This document shows positions 12,455-25,119 of a DNA stretch of 64,000 nt, piece by piece. The notes beneath the pieces are model-generated. The model was not told the DNA's origin and searched no databases. It saw only the letters and a program-made list of their open reading frames with translations. This stretch comes from Aphelocoma coerulescens (lineage: Eukaryota; Chordata; Aves; Passeriformes; Corvidae). The number at the start of each line of letters is the position of its first letter. The stretch's first letter is position 1. Location: contig NW_027184063.1 in the NCBI RefSeq assembly GCF_041296385.1, positions 310,001 through 374,000 on the forward strand. Reading direction: 5' to 3'. A program made the position numbers and the translations under genes.

Positions 12455-14353
12455 TCCTGTGGTGGTGTCACAGAGGAGCCAGGCTTCCTTGTAGTTCCCC
12501 AGCATCACAAAGGCTCTCCTGGGAGCCACGGGTCACAAAGCACCGTGGGCTCTGTGCAGCCCCGCTGTGTCACAATGGCCGCTGGCTTCCAGGAGCCCCC
12601 GCAGTGTCCCAGTGGGCCTGTGGCTTTAGGAGTGGGTGGCTGGGAGTTGGTGCCAGCGGCTGGGGGAGAAGCAGCAGGGACTGTGTGCGGACAGTGCCAT
12701 GGCCACTTGTGTGGCCACTGGTGTCTCTGTGCCAGGCACAGCCGTGGTGTGTAACACCGGCTCCGGGTCCTTTGGCTGTGCAGGTGGCAGTCACGGCCTG
12801 GAGCAGGGCTGCTCCCGGGGGACAGCCTGGGGCAGGAGGCTGCTGGAGATTCATTCCCCACACGCTGCAGCTCCTTGTCATGAGGTGCTCGGAGTGATTG
12901 GAAAGGCTGTTGGCAGCAGGCAGTTCTGTGGGTTCAAGCTGTGGAGCTGTCAGCGGGAATGCAAAGGCCAAGCTGGTGAGCCTTTTGTCCTGGTGCCTTT
13001 AGTGTGTGAGCAGTCCCTGGTGCCGTTGTCTTTGGATCCTGAGTGTGGGAGAGGCAAGGCTTAGGATGGTGCGTAGAGCTGAGAAGGAAAGTGCCGAGAG
13101 CAGCGTGTGTGCTGCTGCTTTGAGGGGTGCAGTTGAAGTTGTAGGCAGCAAGAGCTTTCTCAGCTGGCCCTTTTGTGAGCTCTGCTTTTCCAGATGGCTT
13201 CCATCTTACCCTCTTACCATCTTAGCCTCTCATTTTTGCATATCCCAAACCCCCTTCCAAACATCCAGCAGCTGCTTGTAAAGAAGAAGTCCTAGAACAA
13301 AAAGCCAGTGCTGCCTTTCATAGCCCCTTTGCTGTCTATGAAGTAGAGGAAAGAAGCTAGTGAGACGCACTTTCTTTCTCAACTCCATAGAGCGCATCCT
13401 TCTCTCAAGGTGGCAGAGTCCTTGGCGGAAGTGAAGCATCTGCAGCTGCAGTTCAGACTGAGAGATGTGCCAGGACAGGAAACATTTGCTGACCTTCCCT
13501 GTTCCCTGTGCGACATGATTCTCGCAGCCCAGTCACTTTCACACACCTTCGGTATCCCTGAGTCCAAGCAGCTAAAGCTCACAGAGACAGAAGTGTCAGG
13601 AAGGAAAACGTTCCAAAAGCACCCCCTTCTCTTATCAGCATATAAATTGTGCACAACAGGCTGCGGCACCGAACCTTCCTTCTCAGATAGACATGCCATC
13701 ACACTTTTCACTCTTGCAGCTCGGTTGAAAAGCTCCAGCAGCTGCTCCCGCAATAGCAAAAGGTTCTAGAAGTGAAAGCCAGTTCGGGGCTGCACCTTCT
13801 CCTTGCCGCATGTAAGCCACACCAAACTCCCTGATGCACTCTGTCCTCCCCTTCTCAAAGGAGTAGACGGTGGCATCAGGACACACCTGTGTCCCAGCAG
13901 CTGGGTGCCCAGCCGGGAGCAGGAGCATGGCTGGGGCTGCTCCCAAAGTTGCCCCGCCCCAATGCCAGAGCCAGAAATGGGCTGAGGGGGGGCTGGATCA
14001 GGCTTTATTGTCCAGCTGCATGCCAGGAGTGAGCACAAAATCTACCTGCATTCTCTGCAGCATGCCATCCTGGAGCAGAGCCATTGCCAAAGGAAGCCGT
14101 GAGCCCGTGACAAGCCAGTGCCGGAGTGGGATCCTAGCAGCACCTGTGGAAGCTGGGAGAGAGGAGCCCACCTGGAGCAGGTTCGTGCAGGATTAATCAT
14201 CCTGTGGCTTCCCACCAGGGTCCTGTTGCTTCCAAAAGGCCCCACAGTGTCACTGTGGCCCCTCGGTTCCACCAGGTTCCATAGCGTCACTGTGGTGCCC
14301 AGGGTTCCGTCAGCTTCGCCAGCATCCCCACAGTCTCCAGGGCTCCCCTGAGC
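12455..14353. repeat. Satellite unit 7 (1899 bp)
   Basis: No internal copies; matches unit 4 at every variant position I compared. Confidence 0.95.
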
Positions 14354-16404
14354 TTCTGTGGTGGTGTCACAGAGGAGCCAGGCTTCCTTGTAGTTCCCCA
14401 GCATCACAAAGGCTCTGCTGGGAGCCACGGGTCACAAAGCACCGTGGGCTCTGTGCAGCCCCGCTGTGTCACAATGGCCGCTGGCTTCCACGAGCCCCCG
14501 CAGTGTCCCAGTGGGCCCGTGGCTTTAGGAGTGGGTGGCTGGGAGTTGGTGCCAGCGGCTGGGGGAGAAGCAGCAGGGACTGTGTGCGGACAGTGCCATG
14601 GCCACTTGTGTGGCCACTGGTGTCTCTGTGCCAGGCACAGCCGTGGTGTAGTAACACCGGCTCCGGGTCCTTTGGCTGTGCAGGTGGCAGTCACGGCCTG
14701 GAGCAGGGCTGCTCCCGGAGGACAGCCTGGGGCAGGAGGCTGCTGGAGATTCATTCCCCACGCGCTGCAGCTCCTTGTCATGAGGTGCTCGGAGTGATTG
14801 GAAAGGCTGTTGGCAGCAGGCAGTTCTGTGGGTTCGAGCTGTGGAGCTGTCAGCGGGAATGCAAAGGCCAAGCTGGTGAGCCTTTTGTCCTGGTGCCTTT
14901 AGTGTGTGAGCAGTCCCTGGTGCCGTTGTCTTTGGATCCTGAGTGTGGGAGAGGCAAGGCTTAGGATGGTGCGTAGAGCTGAGAAGGAAAGTGCCGAGAG
15001 CAGCGTGTGTGCTGCTGCTTTGAGGGGTGCAGTTGAAGTTGTAGGCAGCAAGAGCTTTCTCAGCTGGCCCTTTGGTGAGCTCTGCTTTTGCCAGATGGCT
15101 TCCATCTTACCCTCTTACCATCTTAGCCTCTCATTTTTGCATATCCCAAACCCCCTTCCAAACATCCAGCAGCTGCTTGTAAAGAAGAAGTCCTAGAACA
15201 AAAAGCCAGTGCTGCCTTTCATAGCCCCTTTGCTGTCTATGAACTAGAGGAAAGAAGCTAGTGAGACGCACTTTCTTTCTCAACTCCGTAGAGCGCATCC
15301 TTCTCTCAAGGTGGCAGAGTCCTTGGCTGAAGTGAAGCATCTGCAGCTGCAGTTCAGACTGAGAGATGTGCCAGGACAGGAAACATTTGCTGACCTTCCC
15401 TGTTCCCTGTGCGACATGATTCTCGCAGCCCAGTCACTTTCACACACCTTCGGTATCCCTGAGTCCAAGCAGCTAAAGCTCACAGAGACAGAAGTGTCAG
15501 GAAGGAAAGCGTTGCAAAAGCACCCCCTTCTCTTATCAGCATATAAATTGTGCACAACAGGCTGCGGCACCGAACCTTCCTTCTCAGATAGACATGCCAT
15601 CACACTTTTCACTCTTGCAGCTCAGTTGAAAAGCTCCAGCAGCTGCTCCCGCAATAGCAAAAGGTTCTAGAAGTGAAAGCCAGTTCGGGGCTGCACCTTC
15701 TCCTTGCCGCATGTAAGCCACACCAAACGCCCTGATGCACTCTGTCCTCCCCTTCTCAAAGGAGTAGTTGGTGGCATCAGGACACACCTGTGTCCCAGCA
15801 GCTGGGTGCCCAGCCGGGAGCAGGAGCAGGGCTGGGGCTGCTCCCAAAGTTGCCCCGCCCCAATGCCAGAGCCAGAAATGGGCTGAGGGGGGTCTGGATC
15901 AGGCTTTATTGTCCAGCTGCATGCCAGGAGTGAGCACAAAATCTACCTGCATTCTCTGCAGCATGCCATCCTGGAGCAGAGCCATTGCCAAAGGAAGCCG
16001 TGAGCCCGTGACAAGCCAGTGCCGGAGTGGGATCCTAGCAGCACCTGTGGAAGCCGGGAGAGAGGAGCCCACCTGGAGCAGGTTCGTGCAGGATTAATCA
16101 TCCCGTGGCTTCCCACCAGGGTCCTGTTGCTTCCAAAAGGCCCCACAGTGTCACTGTGGCCCCTCGGTTCCACCAGGTTCCATAGCGTCACTGTGGTGCC
16201 CAGGGTTCCGTCAGCTTCGCCAGCATCCCCACAGTCTCCAGGGCTCCCCGAGCTTCTGTGGTGTCACAGTGGAGGCAGGGTTGCATCAGGTTCCATAGCA
16301 TCACCACGGTCTCCAGGGCTCCCTGAGCTTCTGTGGTGTCACAGTGGAGGCAGGGTTGCATCAGGTTCCATAGCATCACCACGGTCTCCAGGGCTCCCCT
16401 GAGC
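14354..16404. repeat. Satellite unit 8 (2051 bp)
   Basis: Two internal copies (16254, 16329) and the ggtgtagtaac insertion; matches unit 5. Confidence 0.95.
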
Positions 16405-18454
16405 TTCTGTGGTGGTGTCACAGAGGAGCCAGGCTTCCTTGTAGTTCCCCAGCATCACAAAGGCTCTCCTGGGAGCCACGGGTCACAAAGCACCGTGGGC
16501 TCTGTGCAGCCCCGCTGTGTCACAATGGCCGCTGGCTTCCACGAGCCCCCGCAGTGTCCCAGTGGGCCCGTGGCTTTAGGAGTGGGTGGCTGGGAGTTGG
16601 TGCCAGCGGCTGGGGGAGAAGCAGCAGGGACTGTGTGCGGACAGTGCCATGGCCACTTGTGTGGCCACTGGTGTCTCTGTGCCAGGCACAGCCGTGGTGT
16701 GTAACACCGGCTCCGGGTCCTTTGGCTGTGCAGGTGGCAGTCACGGCCTGGAGCAGGGCTGCTCCCGGAGGACAGCCTGGGGCAGGAGGCTGCTGGAGAT
16801 TCATTCCCCACGCGCTGCAGCTCCTTGTCATGAGGTGCTCGGAGTGATTGGAAAGGCTGTTGGCAGCAGGCAGTTCTGTGGGTTCGAGCTGTGGAGCTGT
16901 CAGCGGGAATGCAAAGGCCAAGCTGGTGAGCCTTTTGTCCTGGTGCCTTTAGTGTGTGAGCAGTCCCTGGTGCCGTTGTCTTTGGATCCTGAGTGTGGGA
17001 GAGGCAAGGCTTAGGATGGTGCGTAGAGCTGAGAAGGAAAGTGCCGAGAGCAGCGTGTGTGCTGCTGCTTTGAGGGGTGCAGTTGAAGTTGTAGGCAGCA
17101 AGAGCTTTCTCAGCTGGCCCTTTGGTGAGCTCTGCTTTTGCCAGATGGCTTCCATCTTACCCTCTTACCATCTTAGCCTCTCATTTTTGCATATCCCAAA
17201 CCCCCTTCCAAACATCCAGCAGCTGCTTGTAAAGAAGAAGTCCTAGAACAAAAAGCCAGTGCTGCCTTTCATAGCCCCTTTGCTGTCTATGAACTAGAGG
17301 AAAGAAGCTAGTGAGACGCACTTTCTTTCTCAACTCCGTAGAGCGCATCCTTCTCTCAAGGTGGCAGAGTCCTTGGCTGAAGTGAAGCATCTGCAGCTGC
17401 AGTTCAGACTGAGAGATGTGCCAGGACAGGAAACATTTGCTGACCTTCCCTGTTCCCTGTGCGACATGATTCTCGCAGCCCAGTCACTTTCACACACCTT
17501 CGGTATCCCTGAGTCCAAGCAGCTAAAGCTCACAGAGACAGAAGTGTCAGGAAGGAAAGCGTTGCAAAAGCACCCCCTTCTCTTATCAGCATATAAATTG
17601 TGCACAACAGGCTGCGGCACCGAACCTTCCTTCTCAGATAGACATGCCATCACACTTTTCACTCTTGCAGCTCGGTTGAAAAGCTCCAGCAGCTGCTCCC
17701 GCAATAGCAAAAGGTTCTAGAAGTGAAAGCCAGTTCGGGGCTGCACCTTCTCCTTGCCGCATGTAAGCCACACCAAACTCCCTGATGCACTCTGTCCTCC
17801 CCTTCTCAAAGGAGTAGACGGTGGCATCAGGACACACCTGTGTCCCAGCAGCTGGGTGCCCAGCCGGGAGCAGGAGCATGGCTGGGGCTGCTCCCAAAGT
17901 TGCCCCGCCCCAATGCCAGAGCCAGACATGGGCTGAGGGGGGGCTGGATCAGGCTTTATTGTCCAGCTGCATGCCAGGAGTGAGCACAAAATCTACCTGC
18001 ATTCTCTGCAGCATGCCATCCTGGAGCAGAGCCATTGCCAAAGGAAGCCGTGAGCCCGTGACAAGCCAGTGCCGGAGTGGGATCCTAGCAGCACCTGTGG
18101 AAGCCGGGAGAGAGGAGCCCACCTGGAGCAGGTTCGTGCAGGATTAATCATCCCGTGGCTTCCCACCAGGGTCCTGTTGCTTCCAAAAGGCCCCACAGTG
18201 TCACTGTGGCCCCTCGGTTCCACCAGGTTCCATAGCGTCACTGTGGTGCCCAGGGTTCCGTCAGCTTCGCCAGCATCCCCACAGTCTCCAGGGCTCCCCG
18301 AGCTTCTGTGGTGTCACAGTGGAGGCAGGGTTGCATCAGGTTCCATAGCATCACCACGGTCTCCAGGGCTCCCTGAGCTTCTGTGGTGTCACAGTGGAGG
18401 CAGGGTTGCATCAGGTTCCATAGCATCACCACGGTCTCCAGGGCTCCCCTGAGC
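16405..18454. repeat. Satellite unit 9 (2050 bp)
   Basis: Two internal copies; lacks the one-base insertion of units 5 and 8. Confidence 0.95.
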
Positions 18455-20504
18455 TTCTGTGGTGGTGTCACAGAGGAGCCAGGCTTCCTTGTAGTTCCCC
18501 AGCATCACAAAGGCTCTCCTGGGAGCCACGGGTCACAAAGCACCGTGGGCTCTGTGCAGCCCCGCTGTGTCACAATGGCCGCTGGCTTCCACGAGCCCCC
18601 GCAGTGTCCCAGTGGGCCCGTGGCTTTAGGAGTGGGTGGCTGGGAGTTGGTGCCAGCGGCTGGGGGAGAAGCAGCCGGGACTGTGTGCGGACAGTGCCAT
18701 GGCCACTTGTGTGGCCACTGGTGTCTCTGTGCCAGGCACAGCCGTGGTGTGTAACACCGGCTCCGGGTCCTTTGGCTGTGCAGGTGGCAGTCACGGCCTG
18801 GAGCAGGGCTGCTCCCGGAGGACAGCCTGGGGCAGGAGGCTGCTGGAGATTCATTCCCCACGCGCTGCAGCTCCTTGTCATGAGGTGCTCGGAGTGATTG
18901 GAAAGGCTGTTGGCAGCAGGCAGTTCTGTGGGTTCGAGCTGTGGAGCTGTCAGCGGGAATGCAAAGGCCAAGCTGGTGAGCCTTTTGTCCTGGTGCCTTT
19001 AGTGTGTGAGCAGTCCCTGGTGCCGTTGTCTTTGGATCCTGAGTGTGGGAGAGGCAAGGCTTAGGATGGTGCGTAGAGCTGAGAAGGAAAGTGCCGAGAG
19101 CAGCGTGTGTGCTGCTGCTTTGAGGGGTGCAGTTGAAGTTGTAGGCAGCAAGAGCTTTCTCAGCTGGCCCTTTGGTGAGCTCTGCTTTTGCCAGATGGCT
19201 TCCATCTTACCCTCTTACCATCTTAGCCTCTCATTTTTGCATATCCCAAACCCCCTTCCAAACATCCAGCAGCTGCTTGTAAAGAAGAAGTCCTAGAACA
19301 AAAAGCCAGTGCTGCCTTTCATAGCCCCTTTGCTGTCTATGAACTAGAGGAAAGAAGCTAGTGAGACGCACTTTCTTTCTCAACTCCGTAGAGCGCATCC
19401 TTCTCTCAAGGTGGCAGAGTCCTTGGCTGAAGTGAAGCATCTGCAGCTGCAGTTCAGACTGAGAGATGTGCCAGGACAGGAAACATTTGCTGACCTTCCC
19501 TGTTCCCTGTGCGACATGATTCTCGCAGCCCAGTCACTTTCACACACCTTCGGTATCCCTGAGTCCAAGCAGCTAAAGCTCACAGAGACAGAAGTGTCAG
19601 GAAGGAAAGCGTTGCAAAAGCACCCCCTTCTCTTATCAGCATATAAATTGTGCACAACAGGCTGCGGCACCGAACCTTCCTTCTCAGATAGACATGCCAT
19701 CACACTTTTCACTCTTGCAGCTCGGTTGAAAAGCTCCAGCAGCTGCTCCCGCAATAGCAAAAGGTTCTAGAAGTGAAAGCCAGTTCGGGGCTGCACCTTC
19801 TCCTTGCCGCATGTAAGCCACACCAAACTCCCTGATGCACTCTGTCCTCCCCTTCTCAAAGGAGTAGACGGTGGCATCAGGACACACCTGTGTCCCAGCA
19901 GCTGGGTGCCCAGCCGGGAGCAGGAGCATGGCTGGGGCTGCTCCCAAAGTTGCCCCGCCCCAATGCCAGAGCCAGACATGGGCTGAGGGGGGGCTGGATC
20001 AGGCTTTATTGTCCAGCTGCATGCCAGGAGTGAGCACAAAATCTACCTGCATTCTCTGCAGCATGCCATCCTGGAGCAGAGCCATTGCCAAAGGAAGCCG
20101 TGAGCCCGTGACAAGCCAGTGCCGGAGTGGGATCCTAGCAGCACCTGTGGAAGCCGGGAGAGAGGAGCCCACCTGGAGCAGGTTCGTGCAGGATTAATCA
20201 TCCCGTGGCTTCCCACCAGGGTCCTGTTGCTTCCAAAAGGCCCCACAGTGTCACTGTGGCCCCTCGGTTCCACCAGGTTCCATAGCGTCACTGTGGTGCC
20301 CAGGGTTCCGTCAGCTTCGCCAGCATCCCCACAGTCTCCAGGGCTCCCCGAGCTTCTGTGGTGTCACAGTGGAGGCAGGGTTGCATCAGGTTCCATAGCA
20401 TCACCACGGTCTCCAGGGCTCCCTGAGCTTCTGTGGTGTCACAGTGGAGGCAGGGTTGCATCAGGTTCCATAGCATCACCACGGTCTCCAGGGCTCCCCT
20501 GAGC
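18455..20504. repeat. Satellite unit 10 (2050 bp)
   Basis: Two internal copies; carries agccggg near 18675, shared with unit 6. Confidence 0.95.
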
Positions 20505-22554
20505 TTCTGTGGTGGTGTCACAGAGGAGCCAGGCTTCCTTGTAGTTCCCCAGCATCACAAAGGCTCTCCTGGGAGCCACGGGTCACAAAGCACCGTGGGC
20601 TCTGTGCAGCCCCGCTGTGTCACAATGGCTGCTGGCTTCCACGAGCCCCCGCAGTGTCCCAGTGGGCCTGTGGCTTTAGGAGTGGGTGGCTGGGAGTTGG
20701 TGCCAGCGGCTGGGGGAGAAGCAGCAGGGACTGTGTGCGGACAGTGCCATGGCCACTTGTGTGGCCACTGGTGTCTCTGTGCCAGGCACAGCCGTGGTGT
20801 GTAACACCGGCTCCGGGTCCTTTGGCTGTGCAGGTGGCAGTCACGGCCTGGAGCAGGGCTGCTCCCGGAGGACAGCCTGGGGCAGGAGGCTGCTGGAGAT
20901 TCATTCCCCACGCGCTGCAGCTCCTTGTCATGAGGTGCTCGGAGTGATTGGAAAGGCTGTTGCCAGCAGGCAGTTCTCTGGGTTCGAGCTGTGGAGCTGT
21001 CAGCGGGAATGCAAAGGCCAAGCTGGTGAGCCTTTTGTCCTGGTGCCTTTAGTGTGTGAGCAGTCCCTGGTGCCGTTGTCTTTGGATCCTGAGTGTGGGA
21101 GAGGCAAGGCTTAGGATGGTGCGTAGAGCTGAGAAGGAAAGTGCCGAGAGCAGCGTGTGTGCTGCTGCTTTGAGGGGTGCAGTTGAAGTTGTAGGCAGCA
21201 AGAGCTTTCTCAGCTGGCCCTTTGGTGAGCTCTGCTTTTGCCAGATGGCTTCCATCTTACCCTCTTACCATCTTAGCCTCTCATTTTTGCATATCCCAAA
21301 CCCCCTTCCAAACATCCAGCAGCTGCTTGTAAAGAAGAAGTCCTAGAACAAAAAGCCAGTGCTGCCTTTCATAGCCCCTTTGCTGTCTATGAACTAGAGG
21401 AAAGAATCTAGTGAGTTGCACTTTCTTTCTCAACTCCATAGAGTGCATCCTTCTCTCAAGGTGGCAGAGTCCTTGGCGGAAGTGAAGCATCTGCAGCTGC
21501 AGTTCAGACTGAGAGATGTGCCAGGACAGGAAACATTTGCTGACCTTCCCTGTTCCCTGTGCGACATGATTCTCGCAGCCCAGTCACTTTCACACACCTT
21601 CGGTATCCCTGAGTCCAAGCAGCTAAAGCTCACAGAGACAGAAGTGTCAGGAAGGAAAGCGTTGCAAAAGCACCCCCTTCTCTTATCAGCATATAAATTG
21701 TGCACAACAGGCTGCGGCACCGAACCTTCCTTCTCAGATAGACATGCCATCACACTTTTCACTCTTGCAGCTCAGTTGAAAAGCTCCAGCAGCTGCTCCC
21801 GCAATAGCAAAAGGTTCTAGAAGTGAAAGCCAGTTCGGGGCTGCACCTTCTCCTTGCCGCATGTAAGCCACACCAAACGCCCTGATGCACTCTGTCCTCC
21901 CCTTCTCAAAGGAGTAGTTGGTGGCATCAGGACACACCTGTGTCCCAGCAGCTGGGTGCCCAGCCGGGAGCAGGAGCAGGGCTGGGGCTGCTCCCAAAGT
22001 TGCCCCGCCCCAATGCCAGAGCCAGACATGGGCTGAGGGGGGGCTGGATCAGGCTTTATTGTCCAGCTGCATGCCAGGAGTGAGCACAAAATCTACCTGC
22101 ATTCTCTGCAGCATGCCATCCTGGAGCAGAGCCATTGCCAAAGGAAGCCGTGAGCCCGTGCCAAGCCAGTGCCGGAGTGGGATCCTAGCAGCACCTGTGG
22201 AAGCCGGGAGAGAGGAGCCCACCTGGAGCAGGTTCGTGCAGGATTAATCATCCCGTGGCTTCCCACCAGGGTCCTGTTGCTTCCAAAAGGCCCCACAGTG
22301 TCACTGTGGCCCCTCGGTTCCACCAGGTTCCATAGTGTCACTGTGGTGCCCAGGGTTCCGTCAGCTTCGCCAGCATCCCCACAGTCTCCAGGGCTCCCCG
22401 AGCTTCTGTGGTGTCACAGTGGAGGCAGGGTTGCATCAGGTTCCATAGCATCAGCACGGTCTCCAGGGCTCCCAGAGGTTCTGTGGTGTCACAGTGGAGG
22501 CAGGGTTGCATCAGGTTCCATAGCATCACCACGGTCTCCAGGGCTCCCCTGAGC
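20505..22554. repeat. Satellite unit 11 (2050 bp)
   Basis: Two internal copies, the second with a diverged junction (cccagaggttctg near 22475). It has the most private substitutions, for example agaatctagtgagttgcac near 21405, as often seen at the edge of a tandem array. Confidence 0.95.
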
Positions 22555-22745
22555 TTCTGTGGTGGTGTCACAGAGGAGCCAGGCTTCCTTGTAGTTCCCC
22601 AGCATCACAAAGGCTCTCCTGGGAGCCACGGGTCACGGGCTGGATCAGGCTTTATTGTCCGCCTGCATGCCAGGAGTGAGCACAAAATCTACCTGCATTC
22701 TCTGCAGCATGCCATCCTGGAGCAGAGCCATTCCCAAAGGAGTCC
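22555..22745. repeat. Terminal satellite unit with ~1.5-kb internal deletion
   Basis: The unit starts normally but jumps at ~22636 from the sequence after gggagccacgggtca to the ctggatcaggctttattg segment that lies about 1.45 kb further on in full units. Similarity stops near 22745 after cattcccaaagg. This marks the right edge of the array. Confidence 0.92.
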
Positions 22746-23425
22746 GCTGGGATGTGCAGGAATGCTGAGGGCAGGACAGGGGGCTGACAGTGCCCAGACT
22801 TGCTGGGGCTGTGCCCAGGAGACCCCAGGGCCCTAGGACAAGGTGTCTCGTCTAAACCCTTGGTGGAAGAGACGCTGCCATGACCCTGGGCACCAAGTCT
22901 TGGCTTCTCCTGGACACTGCCAGCCCTGCCAGGGCCCTTGGCCATGTCCAGCACAGCTTGTGCTGGCGCTGTCCCACCGCTGCTGCTTTGTCCCTGCAGG
23001 CTGCACACTCCCATCTCGCTGCCCCACCACCAGCTCTGCCCTGCCACCTCCAGCCCTGGCCTGAGCTGTGCCCAGCCTCACCCTCTGTGCCTTGGGCACA
23101 CACACATGCCCTGAGCTCATCCTCCCTCTGGGTGCTTCTGCCCCCACGCTGCCCTGGGAGGGACATTTCCTCCTCCTCATGCCCAGTGTCCCCCTGCCCA
23201 GCTTCTCTGTGGGGCAGTGCGTGTCTCTCCTGCTGTTCCCTGCCTCCCAGGAAAGCTGTACCATGTGGGGCACGGCCCTTCCAGCAGCCTCCCAGCCCCT
23301 CAGCCTTGTTGGACCCTTTCCCCTGAGCAGACAGCAGCAGCATCTCCGTGCTCTGCCCAGCGTGCTCCTTTCGTCACCAAACTGCGGGAAAATAGAAACT
23401 GTCCTACACCATCTCTGAAGTGTCA
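22746..23425. other. GC-rich unique DNA, no gene recognised
   Basis: C- and G-rich sequence after the satellite. Open frames up to 217 codons exist on both strands but overlap one another and show no domain. I see no promoter, splice pattern or repeat that I can name. Confidence 0.5.
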
Positions 23426-23815
23426 GAGAATCAGGCCCTGTGGAACCAACGAGCCCTTGGGACACAGGAGGATCTCGTGTAACCAAGGGTCAGTTCTGAC
23501 ACTGCAGATCCAAAGAGATCCTTGTGACACTCTGGGGCCTTGTGGAACCCTTCTGCCCTGGTCTCTGCACCAAGGAGACCCTTGTGCCACTACGGGACCT
23601 TGTGCAGCCAAGGAGAGCATTGTGAGAGTGCGGGGCCATGGAACCAAGGGACCATTGTGACCTTGTGGGACCTCATGGACTCAAGGGACCATTGCCACAC
23701 TGTGGGGCCTCATGGAATGAAGGGTCCATTGTGACACTGCAGAACCAAGGACACCATGGTTACACTGCGGGACCCATGGAACCAAGGCACCATTGAGACA
23801 CCCCGTGGCCTCATC
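23426..23815. repeat. Degenerate minisatellite, unit about 40-45 bp
   Basis: Recurring forms of accaagggaccattgtgac followed by a g-rich tggggcctcatgg segment, about eight or nine diverged copies. Its reverse complement resembles the ggccccacagtgtcactgtgg and ccaggttccat blocks of the satellite, so the two may share an ancestor. Confidence 0.7.
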
Positions 23816-24149
23816 CTCTTGAATTTCAACAGATCTGAGGGATGGCAGGACCTGCAGGCAGCACTGAAGGATTCTGGGGAGAACCTTTGATCCCTGCTCC
23901 AAAGGAAATCAGAGAAAGACCCCTGGTAAGATAAAGGCACCTTTTCCTTTCCCGCTGTAAACTGTTGACCTGCCTGTAAGGTGCAGCAAAAGCTTTGCAG
24001 GGTTTGGTTCAAGGTACCCAAGGCTGGAACAGGGAAGTGTTCGAGTCCCTTCTAAGAGAAGGGTTGGAGTCTTTGTGCTATGGCTGCCTGGGATCCATGG
24101 AACAAGTGTGTTCTGGCAGACTCTGGGACCTCAAGAGCAATCCCATGCA

Positions 24150-24440
24150 GGAGCCAGCACTGGACCTGCACCCTGGTGGGAGCAGCGTGGTACGGATGGA
24201 AAACGGGCAGCTGGGTGTGCAGTGGGAACCCCAACCCAGGTCATAGAAGCCCAGGCTTTAGCTTTGAACACATCAGCACAAAAAGCAGAATGAATGACCT
24301 TTCCTAGAAATCACTGAAGGAAAAAGGGTGAACATATGGACTGATTTGAACTATGGGTTTGGAATAATAGACGCCCAGGGAGCCACATGGAAGGAAAGGG
24401 CACAGAGGTCTCCAGTGAGTACAAAAAGAAATCAGTCACC
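24150..24440 (+). pseudogene. Retroviral RNase H fragment
   Basis: Fragments in two frames recall RNase H: an aspartate-led segment near 24160 (DLHPGGSSVV), EAQALALNTSAQKAE near 24250, and NIWTDLNYGFGI followed by GATWKER near 24331-24395. The WTD aspartate is kept, but stops and frame changes separate the blocks. Nonfunctional remnant. Confidence 0.6.
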
Positions 24441-24889
24441 TACTGCAGAGTGTGCCAAAGCCAAAAGAAGTGGCCCTGATGCCCTTGTAAAGCCCATGGG
24501 TTTGGAGACTCCCCAGTTAATCCAGGGAATCCATTGGCTGACCAAACAGCTCAAGAGGGTGCTGAAAAAGCTCTCCTTGCACTAATACCTAGCAAAAACT
24601 TGAATGTTCTGCAACAAAAGCCAGATTCCAGTGATCAGGACAGGCAGTCAGCCCCATCAGCAGCAGCTACGGAAAATCCCAGCAGGTGATTGGTAACCCC
24701 GTGTGGGCAGGTAATTGTAGCTCCACAATTAATGTATAATGGAACTAAAACATCAGGAAACACATTAGGAAATGGAGAATATGGTGGCCAGTTTACAAAG
24801 ACATCTAGTAAGCACAAAAATGGCAAAAAATAATAGATCAGTTGTTGAGAAAGATGTGATTGGTTTTGAAGGAAGAAGGCTGCCTCCAG

Positions 24890-25070
24890 GGCTCGTTACA
24901 TGGGAATCACCAGGTGATTTTGGCCAACTGATTTTGCAGAACTGCTCAGGCAGAAGGGGGACTGGCACATTTTGGTATTGGTGGATCCTTTTTCTGGATG
25001 GCCAGAAGCTTTCCCATGTGGCACCAACAAGACAAGGGAAGTCTCAGAAGTTTTGCTGAAATGAATATTT
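24890..25070 (+). pseudogene. Retroviral integrase core fragment
   Basis: One frame reads LVLVDPFSGWPEAFP near 24973-25018, the strand around the first catalytic aspartate of retroviral integrases, and then runs into a stop near 25060. Upstream, DFGQLI lies in a different frame, so at least one indel is present. The remaining two acidic residues are not recognisable. Confidence 0.7.
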
Positions 25071-25119
25071 AATAGCACTGGGACTAACTCTTGTAAGCCT
25101 TAAAAGGTGCATGGTTCTC

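Larger units (their letters stand above)
10253..16404. repeat. Higher-order repeat copy 2 (three units, 6152 bp)
   Basis: Second tandem copy of the 2202+1899+2051 triplet. From about 11190 to 16404 I saw no difference from 5040-10252. The first ~950 bp differ and instead share a variant (agccggg) with the unit at 18455, so the 5' part has a different recent history from the rest. Confidence 0.93.
1..22554. repeat. Tandem satellite array of ~2.05-kb units
   Basis: Eleven head-to-tail units whose shared landmark (ttctgtggtggtgtcacag or a one-base variant) recurs at 1, 2051, 4101, 6303, 8202, 10253, 12455, 14354, 16405, 18455, 20505 and 22555. Spacings are 2050, 2050, 2202, 1899, 2051, 2202, 1899, 2051, 2050, 2050 and 2050. 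Units are nearly identical, differing by scattered substitutions and by the number of an internal 75/76-bp repeat. Open frames recur in every unit on both strands, but none resembles a known protein and their similarity follows from recent duplication. The array continues past the left edge of the window. This is a macrosatellite-scale tandem repeat; whether it is transcribed cannot be told from the sequence. Confidence 0.97.

Noticed and set aside
22833..23486. 217-codon minus-strand frame beside the satellite
   Set aside because: Overlaps comparable frames on the plus strand and ends in minisatellite; no recognisable family.
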